Assembly (NCBI RefSeq): GCF_008642315.1
Contig: NZ_CP029192.1
Location: forward strand, 5,394,001 to 5,458,000
Direction: 5' to 3'
From: Streptomyces venezuelae
GTDB lineage: Bacteria; Actinomycetota; Actinomycetes; Streptomycetales; Streptomycetaceae
DNA: 64,000 nucleotides
Shown here: piece after piece, positions 26,499 to 35,909 of the stretch
How positions within the stretch are numbered: the stretch's first letter is position 1
Layout: each line of letters begins with the position of its first letter
Program-made: the position numbers and the translations under genes
Notes under the pieces: generated by a model
The model's input: only the letters and a program-made list of their open reading frames with translations
Told to the model about the DNA's origin: nothing
Database searches by the model: none

Positions 26499-27503
26499 AT
26501 GTCGTCCCGTTTCGCCCCGCGCCCCACACGCACCACAGTGCGCGGGGGCGAAACGGCGGTGCCCGGCGGCGTCCCGCGTCAGGCCACCGCGGCCCTGACC
26601 CGCACCTGGCAGCCGCCGTACCCGCTCGACCTGGGCCTGACCCTGGGCCCGCTGCGCCGCGGCCCGGGGGACCCCACGTTCCGCACGACGCCGGACGGCT
26701 CGGTGTGGCGCGCGAGCCGTACGCCGCTGGGGCCCGGCACGTTGCGGGTGGCCGCGCGCGGCGGCTCGGTGGAGGCGGAGGCCTGGGGCCCGGGAGCGGC
26801 CTGGCTCCTCGACGGCCTCCCCGCCCTCCTGGGGGCGACGGACGACCCCGAGCTCTTCGCCCCGCGTCACCGCCTGGTGGCCATGACGGCGCACCGCCGC
26901 CCGGGCCTGCGCCTGCTCCGCACGGGCCTGGTCCTGGAATCCCTGATCCCCTCCATCCTGGAGCAGAAGATCACGACGGAGGAGGCGTACCGGGCGTGGC
27001 GCCTCCTGGTCCGCAAGTACGGTGAGCCTGCGCCGGGCCCCACCCCCGCGCAGGCCCGCATGCACGTGATGCCGGACCCGCGTACCTGGGCCCTGATCCC
27101 GTCCTGGGAGTGGCACAAGGCGGGCGTCGACAACAAGCGGTCGTCCACGATTCTGCGCGCGGTGGCGCGGGCGGGGCGGCTGGAGGAGGCGGCGTCGATG
27201 GAGCCTCCGCAGGCCCAGTCCCGCCTGGAGCTCATCCCGGGCATCGGCCCGTGGACCTCCGCGGAGACGGTCCAGCGCAGCAACGGGGCGCCGGACTCGG
27301 TGACGGTCGGCGACGTTCACCTCCCGGGCATCATCGGCCACGCCCTGGCGGACAACCGCGACGCGAACGACGAGGACATGCTCGCCCTCCTCGCCCCCTA
27401 CGAGGGCCAACGCCACCGAGCGGCCCGCCTCATCCTCTTGAGCGGCCGAACCCCACCCCGCAGAGACCCCAAAATGCGCAAAACCAACATCGCCCTCTGG
27501 TAA
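26499..27503 (+). CDS. DNA-3-methyladenine glycosylase II-like (AlkA/HhH-GPD)
   Basis: Base-excision repair glycosylase removing alkylated purines. 334 aa. The helix-hairpin-helix GPD motif is LELIPGIGPWTSAETVQRSN, followed by the catalytic-Asp region DSVTVGDVHLPGIIGHAL. The N-terminal half contains LVLESLIPSILEQKITTEEA, a typical AlkA-superfamily helix. ATG 26499 gives MSSRFAPRPT; the frame stays open upstream but without a start supported by homology. It stands alone downstream of the nucleotidyltransferase, ending in a repeat-rich convergent gap. Confidence 0.9.
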   Translation: MSSRFAPRPTRTTVRGGETAVPGGVPRQATAALTRTWQPPYPLDLGLTLGPLRRGPGDPTFRTTPDGSVWRASRTPLGPGTLRVAARGGSVEAEAWGPGAAWLLDGLPALLGATDDPELFAPRHRLVAMTAHRRPGLRLLRTGLVLESLIPSILEQKITTEEAYRAWRLLVRKYGEPAPGPTPAQARMHVMPDPRTWALIPSWEWHKAGVDNKRSSTILRAVARAGRLEEAASMEPPQAQSRLELIPGIGPWTSAETVQRSNGAPDSVTVGDVHLPGIIGHALADNRDANDEDMLALLAPYEGQRHRAARLILLSGRTPPRRDPKMRKTNIALW

Positions 27504-27732
27504 CCCCACCAGCGCCTCCGGCCCCGGCAACCCCCACCAGCGCCTCCGGCCCCGGCAACCCCCACCAGCGCCTCCGGCCCCGGCAACCCCCACCAGTGCC
27601 TCCGGCCCCGGCAACCCCCGACGGCGCCTCCGGGCGCGACCCCGAGGGCAGGCCCCCCGCTGCGACCCCGAGGACAGCTCCCCCGCTGCGGGGCCCGGTG
27701 GGCAGATCCCCCGCTGCGACCCGGTGGGGGCG
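27503..27732. repeat. 28-bp tandem repeat and a second, roughly 32-bp tandem block
   Basis: From 27503 the 28-base unit CCCCACCAGCGCCTCCGGCC... recurs about 4.3 times; GGCAA closes each unit at 27530, 27558, 27586 and 27614. It then grades into three imperfect copies of a unit containing CCCCCGCTGCG (about 27636-27730). No gene. Confidence 0.85.
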
Positions 27733-27735
27733 AGC

Positions 27736-28175
27736 CGCGCAGTTCCCCGCGCCCCTGACCCACCCCCACTCTCCCCACCCGCAGACGAACCGCCAAGGCG
27801 CCGGGGAACCGGCCCAGGGGCGCGGGGAACTGCGCAAGAATGCCCACGACCCGCACCCGAACAACATCCCGCGAGCGGAACGTCAAGGCGCCGGGGAAGT
27901 ACTCCAGGGGCGCGGGGAACTGCGCAAGAAGGCCCACGACCCGCACCCGAACAACATCCCGCGAGCGGAACGTCAAGGCGCCGGGGAACCGGCCCAGGGG
28001 CGCGGGGAACTGCGCAAGAATGCCCACGACCCGCACCCGAACAACATCCCGCGAGCGGAACGTCAAGGCGCCGGGGAACCGGCCCAGGGGCGCGGGGAAC
28101 TGCGCAAGAAAGCCCACGACCCGCACCCGACAACGCCGGGAGGCCGAGGTGAAGGGGCGCGGGGAACTGCGCAGA
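27736..28175. repeat. 90-bp tandem array of the GC-rich dispersed repeat, with one inverted copy
   Basis: One core in minus orientation at 27736-27757, then plus-strand cores with their leading adenine at 27816, 27906, 27996 and 28086 (exactly 90 apart), and a final one at 28153. Each unit carries CCCACGACCCGCACCCGAAC and a linker including GCGAGCGGAACGTCAAGGCG. The core and the CCCGCACCCGAA block match the 22.4-kb array; the linkers do not. Lies in the convergent gap before cofE. Confidence 0.9.
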
Positions 28176-28195
28176 ACCCCACCCCAGGCCACCGC

Positions 28196-29542
28196 CTACC
28201 GCACCGCCAAGAACTCCTCCACAACGCGCCCGCCCCGCGCACTCGGCTCATCCACCGGATGCCCGACCGCCACCGCCCCCATGGGATCCCAGGACCCCGG
28301 CAGCCCCAGAACATCCCGCACCACGTCCCGACAGAACATCGTCGAGGAAACCCACGCGGACCCGAGCCGCTCCCCGGCCAGCGCGACCAGGAAGTTCTGC
28401 ACGCCCGCCCCCATCGCGACGACGAACATCTCGCGCTCCGCGGCATCCCGTCGCGCGTCCCCATACGTATGGGAGCCGTCCATGACCAGACAGGGCACCA
28501 CCAGGTAGGGCGCCTTGCGCAGGACGTCCCCCCGCCGCACCCGCTTCGCGATGGACTCCTCCGACTTCCCGTCCCGCCGAAGGTCCGCGACCCACGCGTC
28601 CCGCATCGCGTCGAGCAGCTCGACCCGCGACGCCGCGGACTCGAGGAGCACGAAGCGCCACGGCGTCGTGTGGTGCGGCGCGGGCGCGGTCACCGCCGCC
28701 GCGACGGCCCGCCGCACCGCACCCGGGTCGACCTCCTCGTCGGTGAACTCCCGTACGGTCCGCCGCCGCGTCACCGCTTCACGTACCGCCTCGGACGTCC
28801 CGAGCCGGAACATGTCATTCCGCGCGTCACGCACCAACGCCCGAGCCCCGGCATCCGCACCGTCGACGCCGTCCCCACCATCGACGCCGTCCCCGCCGAC
28901 GACCACCCGGGAAAGCCCACGGACCACCGCCACCGGCAGCCCCGCGGCCTTGCCCTTCACCAGGTCGCCCGCCGCGGCGAGCTCGTCCGCCGTGGCGACG
29001 ACCGTCGCGCCGAGCGGATTGCCGTACGCGTCCTCGCTGCCCCGCAGATCGTCGAGGACCCGCACCCCCGCCGCCCCGATGGCGACATCGGTGAGCCCGG
29101 CCCGCCAGGGCCGACCGAACGTGTCGGTGACGATGACGCCGACGTCGACACCCAGCGCGTCCCGCAACCCCTCGCGCACCGCGCGGGCCGACGCGTCGGG
29201 ATCGGCCGGCAGCAACAGCACGGTCCCCGCGGGCGTGTTCGACGCGTCGACGCCCGCCGCCGCCATCACGAGCCCCTGCCGGTTCTCGACGATGCGCAGC
29301 GTCCCGCGGCGCGCCACGACCCGTACCGTCTCCGCGTCGATCGCCGCCTCCCGGTCGGCCGCCTCGACGATCCGCCCCTCCGCCTTGCTGGCGATCTTGG
29401 AGGTGACGAGCACGACGTCTCCGTCGGCGAGCCCCGGCTCCGCGGCCGCGATCAGCTTGGCCAGGTCGTCGCCCTGCCGCACGTCGGGCAGCCCGGGCAC
29501 GGCCCACACGCGGTACGACGGCGGGGTCGCAGCAGAGGTCAC
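28196..29542 (-). CDS. cofE: Coenzyme F420-0:L-glutamate ligase with C-terminal nitroreductase domain (FbiB type)
   Basis: 448 aa. The N-terminal CofE domain (about 1-245) adds glutamates to F420-0: [39 protein letters not shown] and [19 protein letters not shown]. The C-terminal FMN nitroreductase-like domain (about 280-448), with [15 protein letters not shown] and [13 protein letters not shown], is characteristic of actinobacterial FbiB, which in mycobacteria also reduces dehydro-F420. A Gly/Asp repeat ([17 protein letters not shown]) joins the domains. GTG 29542 overlaps the cofD stop by four bases, so the two are translationally coupled. Confidence 0.95.
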   Translation of the reverse strand: MTSAATPPSYRVWAVPGLPDVRQGDDLAKLIAAAEPGLADGDVVLVTSKIASKAEGRIVEAADREAAIDAETVRVVARRGTLRIVENRQGLVMAAAGVDASNTPAGTVLLLPADPDASARAVREGLRDALGVDVGVIVTDTFGRPWRAGLTDVAIGAAGVRVLDDLRGSEDAYGNPLGATVVATADELAAAGDLVKGKAAGLPVAVVRGLSRVVVGGDGVDGGDGVDGADAGARALVRDARNDMFRLGTSEAVREAVTRRRTVREFTDEEVDPGAVRRAVAAAVTAPAPHHTTPWRFVLLESAASRVELLDAMRDAWVADLRRDGKSEESIAKRVRRGDVLRKAPYLVVPCLVMDGSHTYGDARRDAAEREMFVVAMGAGVQNFLVALAGERLGSAWVSSTMFCRDVVRDVLGLPGSWDPMGAVAVGHPVDEPSARGGRVVEEFLAVR

Positions 29543-30495
29543 GCCCGTACCTCCGAGGCCAGTGCGAGGGCCTCGCGGGCCATCTGCGCGGTCGCGTCGA
29601 GGTCGCTCATCATCAGCGGCACGGCCCGGCACCGGATCCCGGCCTCCTCCACGCGCTCGACCACGCCCGCGTCGACGGTGTCGACGAGCCAGCCGTCGAG
29701 CAGCCCGCTTCCGTAGTGCTCGGCGACGGCAGCGGCGCCGGTCTCCACGCCGACGGCGGCGAGCATCTTGTCGGCCATGCCCCGCACGGGCGCGTCGCCG
29801 ACGATGGGGGAGAGGCCGACGACGGGCACGCCCGCGTCGGCGATGGCCTCGCGGATGCCGGGCACGGCGAGGATCGTGCCGACGCTGACGACCGGGTTGG
29901 ACGGCGGGAAGAGGACGACGTCGGCCTCGGCGATGGCCTCCAGGACGCCGGGCGCGGGCTTGGCCTGCTCGGCGCCGACGGGCACCACGGCGTGCGCGTC
30001 CACGGAGGCGCGCAGCCGCACCCAGTACTCCTGGAAGTGCACGGCCTTCTGCTCGCCGTCCACGGTGACCGCGACGTGCGTCTCGATCCGGTCGTCGGAC
30101 ATGGGGATGAGCCGCACCCCGGGCTGCCACCGCTCGCACAGCGCCTCGGTGACGGCGCTGAGCGGGTATCCGGCGCCCAGCATCTGCGTCCGCACGATGT
30201 GCGTGGCGAAGTCCCGGTCGCCGAGCCCGAACCACTCGGGCCCGACTCCGTAGGCCGCGAGTTCTCCCTTGACCTTGAACGTCTCGTCCGTACGCCCCCA
30301 GCCCTGCTCTTCGTTGATGCCGCCGCCGAGCGTGTACATCACGGTGTCGAGGTCGGGGCAGACCTTGAGACCGAACAGGTGAATGTCGTCACCGGTGTTG
30401 CCGATGACCGTGATGTCCGCGTCGGGCGCGGCCTTCTTGAGGCCACGGAGGAAACGGGCGCCGCCGATGCCGCCGGCCAGAACCACAATGCGCAT
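29539..30495 (-). CDS. cofD: 2-phospho-L-lactate (phosphoenolpyruvate) transferase CofD/FbiA
   Basis: 318 aa from ATG 30495 ([19 protein letters not shown]); an in-frame ATG four codons upstream (30507) is an alternative. Transfers the phospho-organic-acid moiety from its guanylyl carrier to the deazaflavin Fo, giving F420-0 (dehydro form in actinobacteria). Motifs: [46 protein letters not shown]. Overlaps cofE by GTGA. Confidence 0.95.
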   Translation of the reverse strand: MRIVVLAGGIGGARFLRGLKKAAPDADITVIGNTGDDIHLFGLKVCPDLDTVMYTLGGGINEEQGWGRTDETFKVKGELAAYGVGPEWFGLGDRDFATHIVRTQMLGAGYPLSAVTEALCERWQPGVRLIPMSDDRIETHVAVTVDGEQKAVHFQEYWVRLRASVDAHAVVPVGAEQAKPAPGVLEAIAEADVVLFPPSNPVVSVGTILAVPGIREAIADAGVPVVGLSPIVGDAPVRGMADKMLAAVGVETGAAAVAEHYGSGLLDGWLVDTVDAGVVERVEEAGIRCRAVPLMMSDLDATAQMAREALALASEVRA

Positions 30496-30529
30496 GGCCC
30501 CCAGCATGTCAGGCGCGTACGACACCGCG

Positions 30530-31045
30530 TCAGGCGGTTACGACATCCTCCGTGGCGTCCGGCGCGACGGAGGCGGCGCACTGGGCGGAGTGCATCGGCA
30601 TCTCGGTGAGGCCGGGGTAGTAGACGTGCAGGCTGACGGCGGGTTCCAGGGAGTCGTTGACGGCTTCGTGGACGTACCCCGGCGCGAAGACGCGCTGCGC
30701 GCCCGCGCCGAGCGCCCGTGTGCCGTTCTGGGTGCGCTCGGTCAGCTCGCCCCGGAGGACGGTGAGGACGCCGGAGGAGCGCCCGTGATCGTGCAGGCCG
30801 CTGCCCTGGCCGGGGACCCAGGAGAGCAGCCACACCTCGTAGCCGGGTCCGGTGCGCAGGCGGTGGTACCACCGGCTCGTGGCGTCGTACTCGACGAGGT
30901 GCTCCCACTGGGAGCGGTCGGCGGCGATGGCGCGGGCGAGGCCGACGAACTCGGCCACGGTGGCGGGGTGCTCGCGGGCGGGCTGCAGGAGGTGCGGGAC
31001 TTCGAGGATGTCGCCGGCGATCTGGAGGTCGCTGTCGCTGTTCAT
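30530..31045 (-). CDS. Cysteine dioxygenase (cupin)
   Basis: 171 aa; Fe(II)-dependent oxidation of cysteine to cysteine sulfinate. Cupin motif 1 SGLHDHGRSSGVLTVLRGEL with His85 and His87; third ligand His126 in APGYVHEAVN; SRWYHRLRTGPGYEVWLLSW is typical of bacterial type I enzymes. ATG 31045 is chosen; a longer reading adds an unlikely Ser/Pro/His-rich stretch. It ends 35 bases before cofD and shares its strand, so co-transcription with the F420 genes is possible. Confidence 0.92.
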   Translation of the reverse strand: MNSDSDLQIAGDILEVPHLLQPAREHPATVAEFVGLARAIAADRSQWEHLVEYDATSRWYHRLRTGPGYEVWLLSWVPGQGSGLHDHGRSSGVLTVLRGELTERTQNGTRALGAGAQRVFAPGYVHEAVNDSLEPAVSLHVYYPGLTEMPMHSAQCAASVAPDATEDVVTA

Positions 31046-31688
31046 CGTGCGGTGGTTCCTCAACGTAAGAGTGCTGGGGTGTCGCGAAGGAAGGTGAAGC
31101 GCGGAGGAGAGCGAAGAAGGGGAATGCAGATGGAGCGGGAGAGACGGCTCTACAGCTGGAGTGGACTCAACAGCTGGAGCAGGAACAGCAACAGCGCGCG
31201 TGGGCAGCACCGATGGACCCGCTGGTGCGGGTCATCGAAAGAGCCAGGTTCGCGAGCATGCCCACCAGAACAGCGCTTCACACCTCCGGTGTCAACTCAG
31301 TGTCCAGTATGTGGAATATGTTTCACCTCATCCGGTTGTTCTGTCAGGCGAAAGGTTTGTGCAGACATCCCGCCGGACACATGGCGCAGCAACCGACGCT
31401 CAAACATCGTCGTCCTTCTCTTCGAGGCCCGACCGGGTGATCTTCGACTGAGATCACTTTTTGGGGGAACGCGTTGCGGAGCGCCGGACGGGCTGCCGAA
31501 CGGTGTCATGGTTTAGACCGATTTGAACACTTTCCGCACAGCCTTGGTTCCGCAGAGTGAATAAGGGGCCCAATAGCAGATCTCGGCTTGACTGGCCCGG
31601 ATCGGCACACTTGTAATTTCACTCGTGTCGTTCACCCGAAATCGGCACAGCAGCACCACGGGGACGCACGAACAGACGAGGGGCGCAC
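31046..31688 (+). promoter_or_regulatory. whiB upstream regulatory region
   Basis: 643 bases without a credible gene, AT-richer near its 3' end. A promoter candidate is TTGACT (31588-31593), 18-base spacer, TGTAAT (31612-31617), giving a leader of about 65 bases. GTGATC (31437-31442) and GATCAC (31452-31457) form an inverted repeat with the GTGA-N13-TCAC arrangement of BldD boxes; whiB is an established BldD target in Streptomyces. A GACAC core (WhiA/WhiB-like) is at 31376-31380 and an inverted one near 31301. Promoter strengths are not known. Confidence 0.6.
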
Positions 31689-31952
31689 ATGACCGAGCTG
31701 GTTCAGGAACTGCTGGTCGAGGACGCGGACGAGGAACTCGGCTGGCAGGAGCGCGCGCTGTGCGCCCAGACCGACCCCGAGTCCTTCTTCCCCGAGAAGG
31801 GCGGCTCCACGCGCGAGGCCAAGAAGGTCTGCCTCGCCTGCGAAGTCCGTTCCGAATGCCTTGAGTATGCACTCGCGAACGACGAACGATTCGGTATCTG
31901 GGGCGGCTTGTCCGAGCGCGAACGCCGCCGACTGAAGAAGGCCGCGGTCTGA
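31689..31952 (+). CDS. whiB: Sporulation regulator WhiB
   Basis: 87 aa iron-sulfur transcription factor needed with WhiA to start sporulation septation in aerial hyphae. All four cluster cysteines are present (Cys25, Cys48, Cys51, Cys57, the C-x2-C-x5-C pattern), followed by GIWGGLSERERRRLKK, the turn and basic DNA-binding tail. Length and sequence match the Streptomyces WhiB proper rather than other Wbl paralogues. ATG 31689 has GAGGGG upstream. The surrounding order is the same as for whiB2 in mycobacteria. Confidence 0.97.
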   Translation: MTELVQELLVEDADEELGWQERALCAQTDPESFFPEKGGSTREAKKVCLACEVRSECLEYALANDERFGIWGGLSERERRRLKKAAV

Positions 31953-32183
31953 ACCCCCGTCGGCACGCGCCGCACGACCGATACGGCAGCCGGTACGGCA
32001 ACAGATACGGCACACATATCCCACAAACAATGCGCAACGAACGGCCCGTCGCCCAAGGGTTATCCACAGGCGGCGGGCCGTTCCTGTGCCAGCCGTTAGT
32101 GTGGGGCCCCGTCCGAGACGCCCCGGCGCCCCCGCAGGGCGCAGGCGTCCACCGCAGTCCATCGAACCGGGGCCCGTACCTCG

Positions 32184-35100
32184 ATGTCCGTGCACAGCCA
32201 TTCGGCAGCCCACCAAGAGGCCGCCGCCGCCGGGTTCGACCCGAGCAACCCTCCCGCGTTCCCGCGGCACATCGTGACCGCCGTCCTCGTCTCCCACGAC
32301 GGCGCCCGCTGGCTGCCCGACGCCCTGGCCGGCCTCCTCGGCCAGGAGCGCCCCGTGCAGAACGCCGTGGCCGCGGACACCGGCAGCGCGGACGACTCCG
32401 CCCGCCTGGTCACCGAGGCCCTCGGCGCCGACCGCGTGCTGCACCTCGCCCGCCGCTCCGGCTTCGGCACGGCCGTGGACGAGGCCGTCCGCACCGCCGC
32501 CGTCCTCACCCCGGAAGAGCTGCCGTATCTGAAGCGCCCCAGCGGCTGGGACCCGGTGAGCCGCAGCTGGCGCGACGAGGCGTACGACATGCCGGAACTG
32601 CCGCACGGCGAACCCGTGCAGTGGCTCTGGCTGCTCCACGACGACTGCGCGCCCGACCCCGACGCCCTCGCCGAAATGCTCCGCGTCGTCGAGAACGAAC
32701 AGGAGCTCGGCAAGGAAGTCGCCGTCGTCGGCCCCAAGCTCCGCGGGTGGTACGACCGCAGGCAACTCCTCGAAGTCGGCGTCTCCATCGCCAACAGCGG
32801 CCGCCGCTGGACCGGCCTCGACCGGCGCGAACAGGACCAGGGCCAGCACGACCACGTCCGCCCCGTGCTCTCCGTCTCCACCGCAGGCATGCTCATCCGC
32901 CGCGATGTCTACGAACAGTTGGGCGGCTTCGACCGCCGCCTGCCGCTGATGCGCGACGACGTCGACCTGTGCTGGCGCGCGCACGCCGCGGGCCACCGCG
33001 TCCTCGTCGCCCCCGACGCCGTCGTCCGGCACGCCGAGGCCTCCTCGCGCGAGCGCCGCACCGTCGACTGCGTCGGCCGCACGGCGACGTCCCCGCACCG
33101 CGTCGACAAGGCCGGCGCCACGTACACCCTGCTCGTCAACGCCCGCTCGGCCGTGCTCCCGTGGGTGCTCTTCAGAGTCGTCGTCGGCACCCTCCTGCGC
33201 ACCGTCGCCTACCTCGTCGGCAAAGCGCCCGTGCAGGCCCTCGACGAAGTCGCCGGTCTCCTCGCCACCCTGCTGCGCCCCGGACGTGTCCTCGCCGCCC
33301 GCAAACAGCGCGGCAAGCCCGTGCCCGACGCCGGCGAGATGCGTGCCCTCTTCCCGCCGCCCGGCGCCACCGTGCGCGCCACCGTCGAACAGGCCGCGGG
33401 CAGCCTCGTCGGGCGCAACGACGCCGAGGCCCCCGCGGGCGCGGGACGGCACGGAGTCGTCGAGTCCGGACCCGGCGGAGACGACGCCGACTTCCTGGAG
33501 ATCGAGCAGTTCGCCCGCCTCAAGCGCATCGCCCGCAAACCGGGACCGATGCTCTTCGTGGTGCTCCTCTTCGCCTCCCTCATCGCCTGCCGCGCCCTGC
33601 TCGGCTCCGGCGCCCTCGCGGGCGGCGCCCTGCTGCCCGCACCCGGCGACTCCTCGGACCTGTGGGCGCGGTACACGGACGTCTGGCACCCCGTCGGCAC
33701 CGGCGGCACCCAGGGCGCACCGCCCTACGTCGCGCTCGTCGCCGGCCTGTCCACGCTCTTCCTCGGCTCCACCGGACTCGCGGTCACGGTGCTGCTCGTC
33801 GGCTCCGTCCCCCTCGCGGGCTTCGCCGCGTACTTCGCCTCGCGCCCGCTCGTCACCTCCCGCCTGCTGCGCGCCTGGGCATCGATCGCGTACGCCTTCC
33901 TGCCCGCCGCCACCGGCGCCCTCGCAGGCGGCCACATCGGCACCGCCGTTCTCGCCGTGCTGCTGCCGCTCATCGCCCGCGCGGGCATCGCGGCGAGCGG
34001 CCTCGCCGCCCCGCACGGCACCCGCGGCACCTGGCGCGCCACGTGGGCGTACACGCTGCTCCTGACCCTCGCCACGGCCTTCACGCCGATCGTCTGGCCG
34101 ATCGCCCTGGTCCTCGGTCTCGCCCTCCTCGTGGTGCGGCGCGGCGACATCACGGCGTACGGCCTGCGGTTCCTCGCCTCACTCGGCACCCCGCTGCTCG
34201 TCCTCGCCCCCTGGTTGCTGACGCTGCTGCCCTTCGGCTTCTTCAAGGAAGCGGGCCTGGAGTTCGGCGCCGACTCCGCGACCGCCACCGACCTGCTCGG
34301 CGCGAGCCCCGGCGGCCCCGGCACCGTGAGCGGCCTGCTCCTCATCGGCATCGTGCTCGCCGCGCTCGGCGCCCTGCTGCGCGGCGAGCGGCAGCGCGCC
34401 GTCCGCACCGCCTGGGCCGCCGCCCTGGTCTCGCTGGTCTTCGCCGTCCTGTCGAACGGCTCGACCTGGGCGGGCCCCGCCACGCTCGGCTACGGAATCG
34501 CGCTCCTGGCCGCCGCCGCGCTCGGCGCCGACGGCGCACGCGCGCGTGTCGCCGAGCAGAGCTTCGGCTGGCGCCAGCCGGTCGCCGCGCTCATCGCGTT
34601 CGCCGCCGCCGCGGGACCGCTGCTCGTCGCCGCCGGGTGGATGATCGGCGGCGCCGACGGCCCGCTGGAGCGCCGCGACCCGGTGCAGGTGCCCGCCTTC
34701 GTCGCCGAGGAGAGCGGCACGGAGGACCAGGCCCGCACCCTCGTCCTCGGCAGCGAATCCGCCGCCCAGGTCTCCTACTCGCTCGTACGGGGCTCCGGCG
34801 CCCGGCTCGGTGACGCGGAGCTCGCCGCGGCGGCCGCCGACGACGAGCGGCTCGACAAGATCGTCGCCCGTCTCGTCGCGGGCTCCGGCGCCGACCAGGC
34901 CGACCAACTCGGTGGTTACGCGGTGCGATACGTCCTCGTACGCGACGGAGCGCCCCGCCAGATGAGCCGCACCCTGGACGCGACCCCCGGCCTGACCCGG
35001 CTCAGCCAGGAGGACGGCAGCGCCCTGTGGCGCGTGGACCGGCAGGTGGCCCGTGCCGCCGTCGTCCCGAGGACCGGCGACCCCGAACCCGTCGCGGCGG

Positions 35101-35909
35101 GCCCCGTCGAACTGCACACGAAGATCGAGTCCGGCGACGAGGGCCGCGTCCTGCGCCTCGCCGACTCCGCGGACCCGGGCTGGACGGCGACCCTCGACGG
35201 CCGCCCGCTGCCCCGCACCACGGTCGACGGCTGGGCCCAGGGCTTCGAACTGCCCACCGCGGGCGGCCACCTGGACGTCACCTACGACCCCCCGATGACG
35301 CACACGGCCTGGCTGTGGGCGCAGGGCGCGCTCGCCGTCGTCCTCGTGGTGATGGCCCTGCCGGGCCGCCGCCGCGATGTCGACGACGACCTGCCCGACG
35401 AGCCCGTCGTCCCGGCCCAGGCGGTCGAGGGCGAGGGTCGCAGGGCGCGCAGGCTGCGGGCCCAGAACGAGCAGGCGGCGCAGGAGGCCGGCCAGGACGT
35501 ACCGCCGCCTCCTCCTTCGGAGGAGGCACTCGCCGCGGTCCCGCAGCAGTCGCAGTCCTACGACGGATGGCAGGCCCCCGCTCCCGCGGACGCCGAGCAG
35601 GGTGCGTACGACGCGGGGCAGCCGTATCACGGCGGCCACTACCAGGACGGGCAGTACCCGTCCGGGACGTACGGGCAGGAGGCGTACCAGCAGGACGCCT
35701 ACCAGAGCGGCGCCCAGTACGACCCGTACGCGTCCTACGGAGGTGCGGGCGGGGTCTACGGAGAGCAGCAGCAGTACGGCCACTCCTTCGACGCCTCGTA
35801 CGACGCTTCGTACGACCGCCACCAGCAGCACCAGGACCCGCGCCACCAGCAGCACCAGGACCCGACCCACGGCACCGACAGCGAGCGCCCCGACGGGAGC
35901 CAGCAGTGA
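32184..35909 (+). CDS. Giant membrane glycosyltransferase (GT2) with Tyr/Gln-rich C-terminal tail
   Basis: 1241 aa. N-terminal GT2 domain (about 28-290): VTAVLVSHDGARWLPDALAG, LLHDDCAPDPDALAEML (DD metal site), FDRRLPLMRDDVDLCWRAH (catalytic-base region). From about 445 to 860 come many TM helices (for example PGPMLFVVLLFASLIACRAL), an extracytoplasmic region to about 1045, a last TM (about 1050-1070) and a cytoplasmic tail. The last 110 residues are rich in Tyr, Gln, Gly and His with short repeats (HQQHQDPRHQQHQDPTH). Conserved next to whiB in actinobacteria, so a developmental or wall polysaccharide is likely. Overlaps the next gene by GTGA. Confidence 0.92.
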   Translation: MSVHSHSAAHQEAAAAGFDPSNPPAFPRHIVTAVLVSHDGARWLPDALAGLLGQERPVQNAVAADTGSADDSARLVTEALGADRVLHLARRSGFGTAVDEAVRTAAVLTPEELPYLKRPSGWDPVSRSWRDEAYDMPELPHGEPVQWLWLLHDDCAPDPDALAEMLRVVENEQELGKEVAVVGPKLRGWYDRRQLLEVGVSIANSGRRWTGLDRREQDQGQHDHVRPVLSVSTAGMLIRRDVYEQLGGFDRRLPLMRDDVDLCWRAHAAGHRVLVAPDAVVRHAEASSRERRTVDCVGRTATSPHRVDKAGATYTLLVNARSAVLPWVLFRVVVGTLLRTVAYLVGKAPVQALDEVAGLLATLLRPGRVLAARKQRGKPVPDAGEMRALFPPPGATVRATVEQAAGSLVGRNDAEAPAGAGRHGVVESGPGGDDADFLEIEQFARLKRIARKPGPMLFVVLLFASLIACRALLGSGALAGGALLPAPGDSSDLWARYTDVWHPVGTGGTQGAPPYVALVAGLSTLFLGSTGLAVTVLLVGSVPLAGFAAYFASRPLVTSRLLRAWASIAYAFLPAATGALAGGHIGTAVLAVLLPLIARAGIAASGLAAPHGTRGTWRATWAYTLLLTLATAFTPIVWPIALVLGLALLVVRRGDITAYGLRFLASLGTPLLVLAPWLLTLLPFGFFKEAGLEFGADSATATDLLGASPGGPGTVSGLLLIGIVLAALGALLRGERQRAVRTAWAAALVSLVFAVLSNGSTWAGPATLGYGIALLAAAALGADGARARVAEQSFGWRQPVAALIAFAAAAGPLLVAAGWMIGGADGPLERRDPVQVPAFVAEESGTEDQARTLVLGSESAAQVSYSLVRGSGARLGDAELAAAAADDERLDKIVARLVAGSGADQADQLGGYAVRYVLVRDGAPRQMSRTLDATPGLTRLSQEDGSALWRVDRQVARAAVVPRTGDPEPVAAGPVELHTKIESGDEGRVLRLADSADPGWTATLDGRPLPRTTVDGWAQGFELPTAGGHLDVTYDPPMTHTAWLWAQGALAVVLVVMALPGRRRDVDDDLPDEPVVPAQAVEGEGRRARRLRAQNEQAAQEAGQDVPPPPPSEEALAAVPQQSQSYDGWQAPAPADAEQGAYDAGQPYHGGHYQDGQYPSGTYGQEAYQQDAYQSGAQYDPYASYGGAGGVYGEQQQYGHSFDASYDASYDRHQQHQDPRHQQHQDPTHGTDSERPDGSQQ

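Noticed and set aside
22238..28195. The tandem arrays as possible CRISPR arrays
   Set aside because: Units of 89-90 bases are repeated in full without unique spacers, and no cas genes are present.
27110..29716. An 868-codon open frame on the plus strand across the repeat region and the cofE/cofD genes
   Set aside because: It lies antisense to well-defined cofE and cofD, its translation is Pro/Arg/His-rich low-complexity, and it arises from high GC and repeats.
31161..31451. Open frames in the whiB upstream region
   Set aside because: No ribosome-binding site or similarity, composition is promoter-like, and they overlap the candidate BldD site.
32030..34813. A 927-codon open frame overlapping the giant glycosyltransferase in another frame
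   Set aside because: The protein is almost all Arg/Pro/Ala/Gly, as expected of a frame shadow; the GT2 frame has motifs and TM helices.
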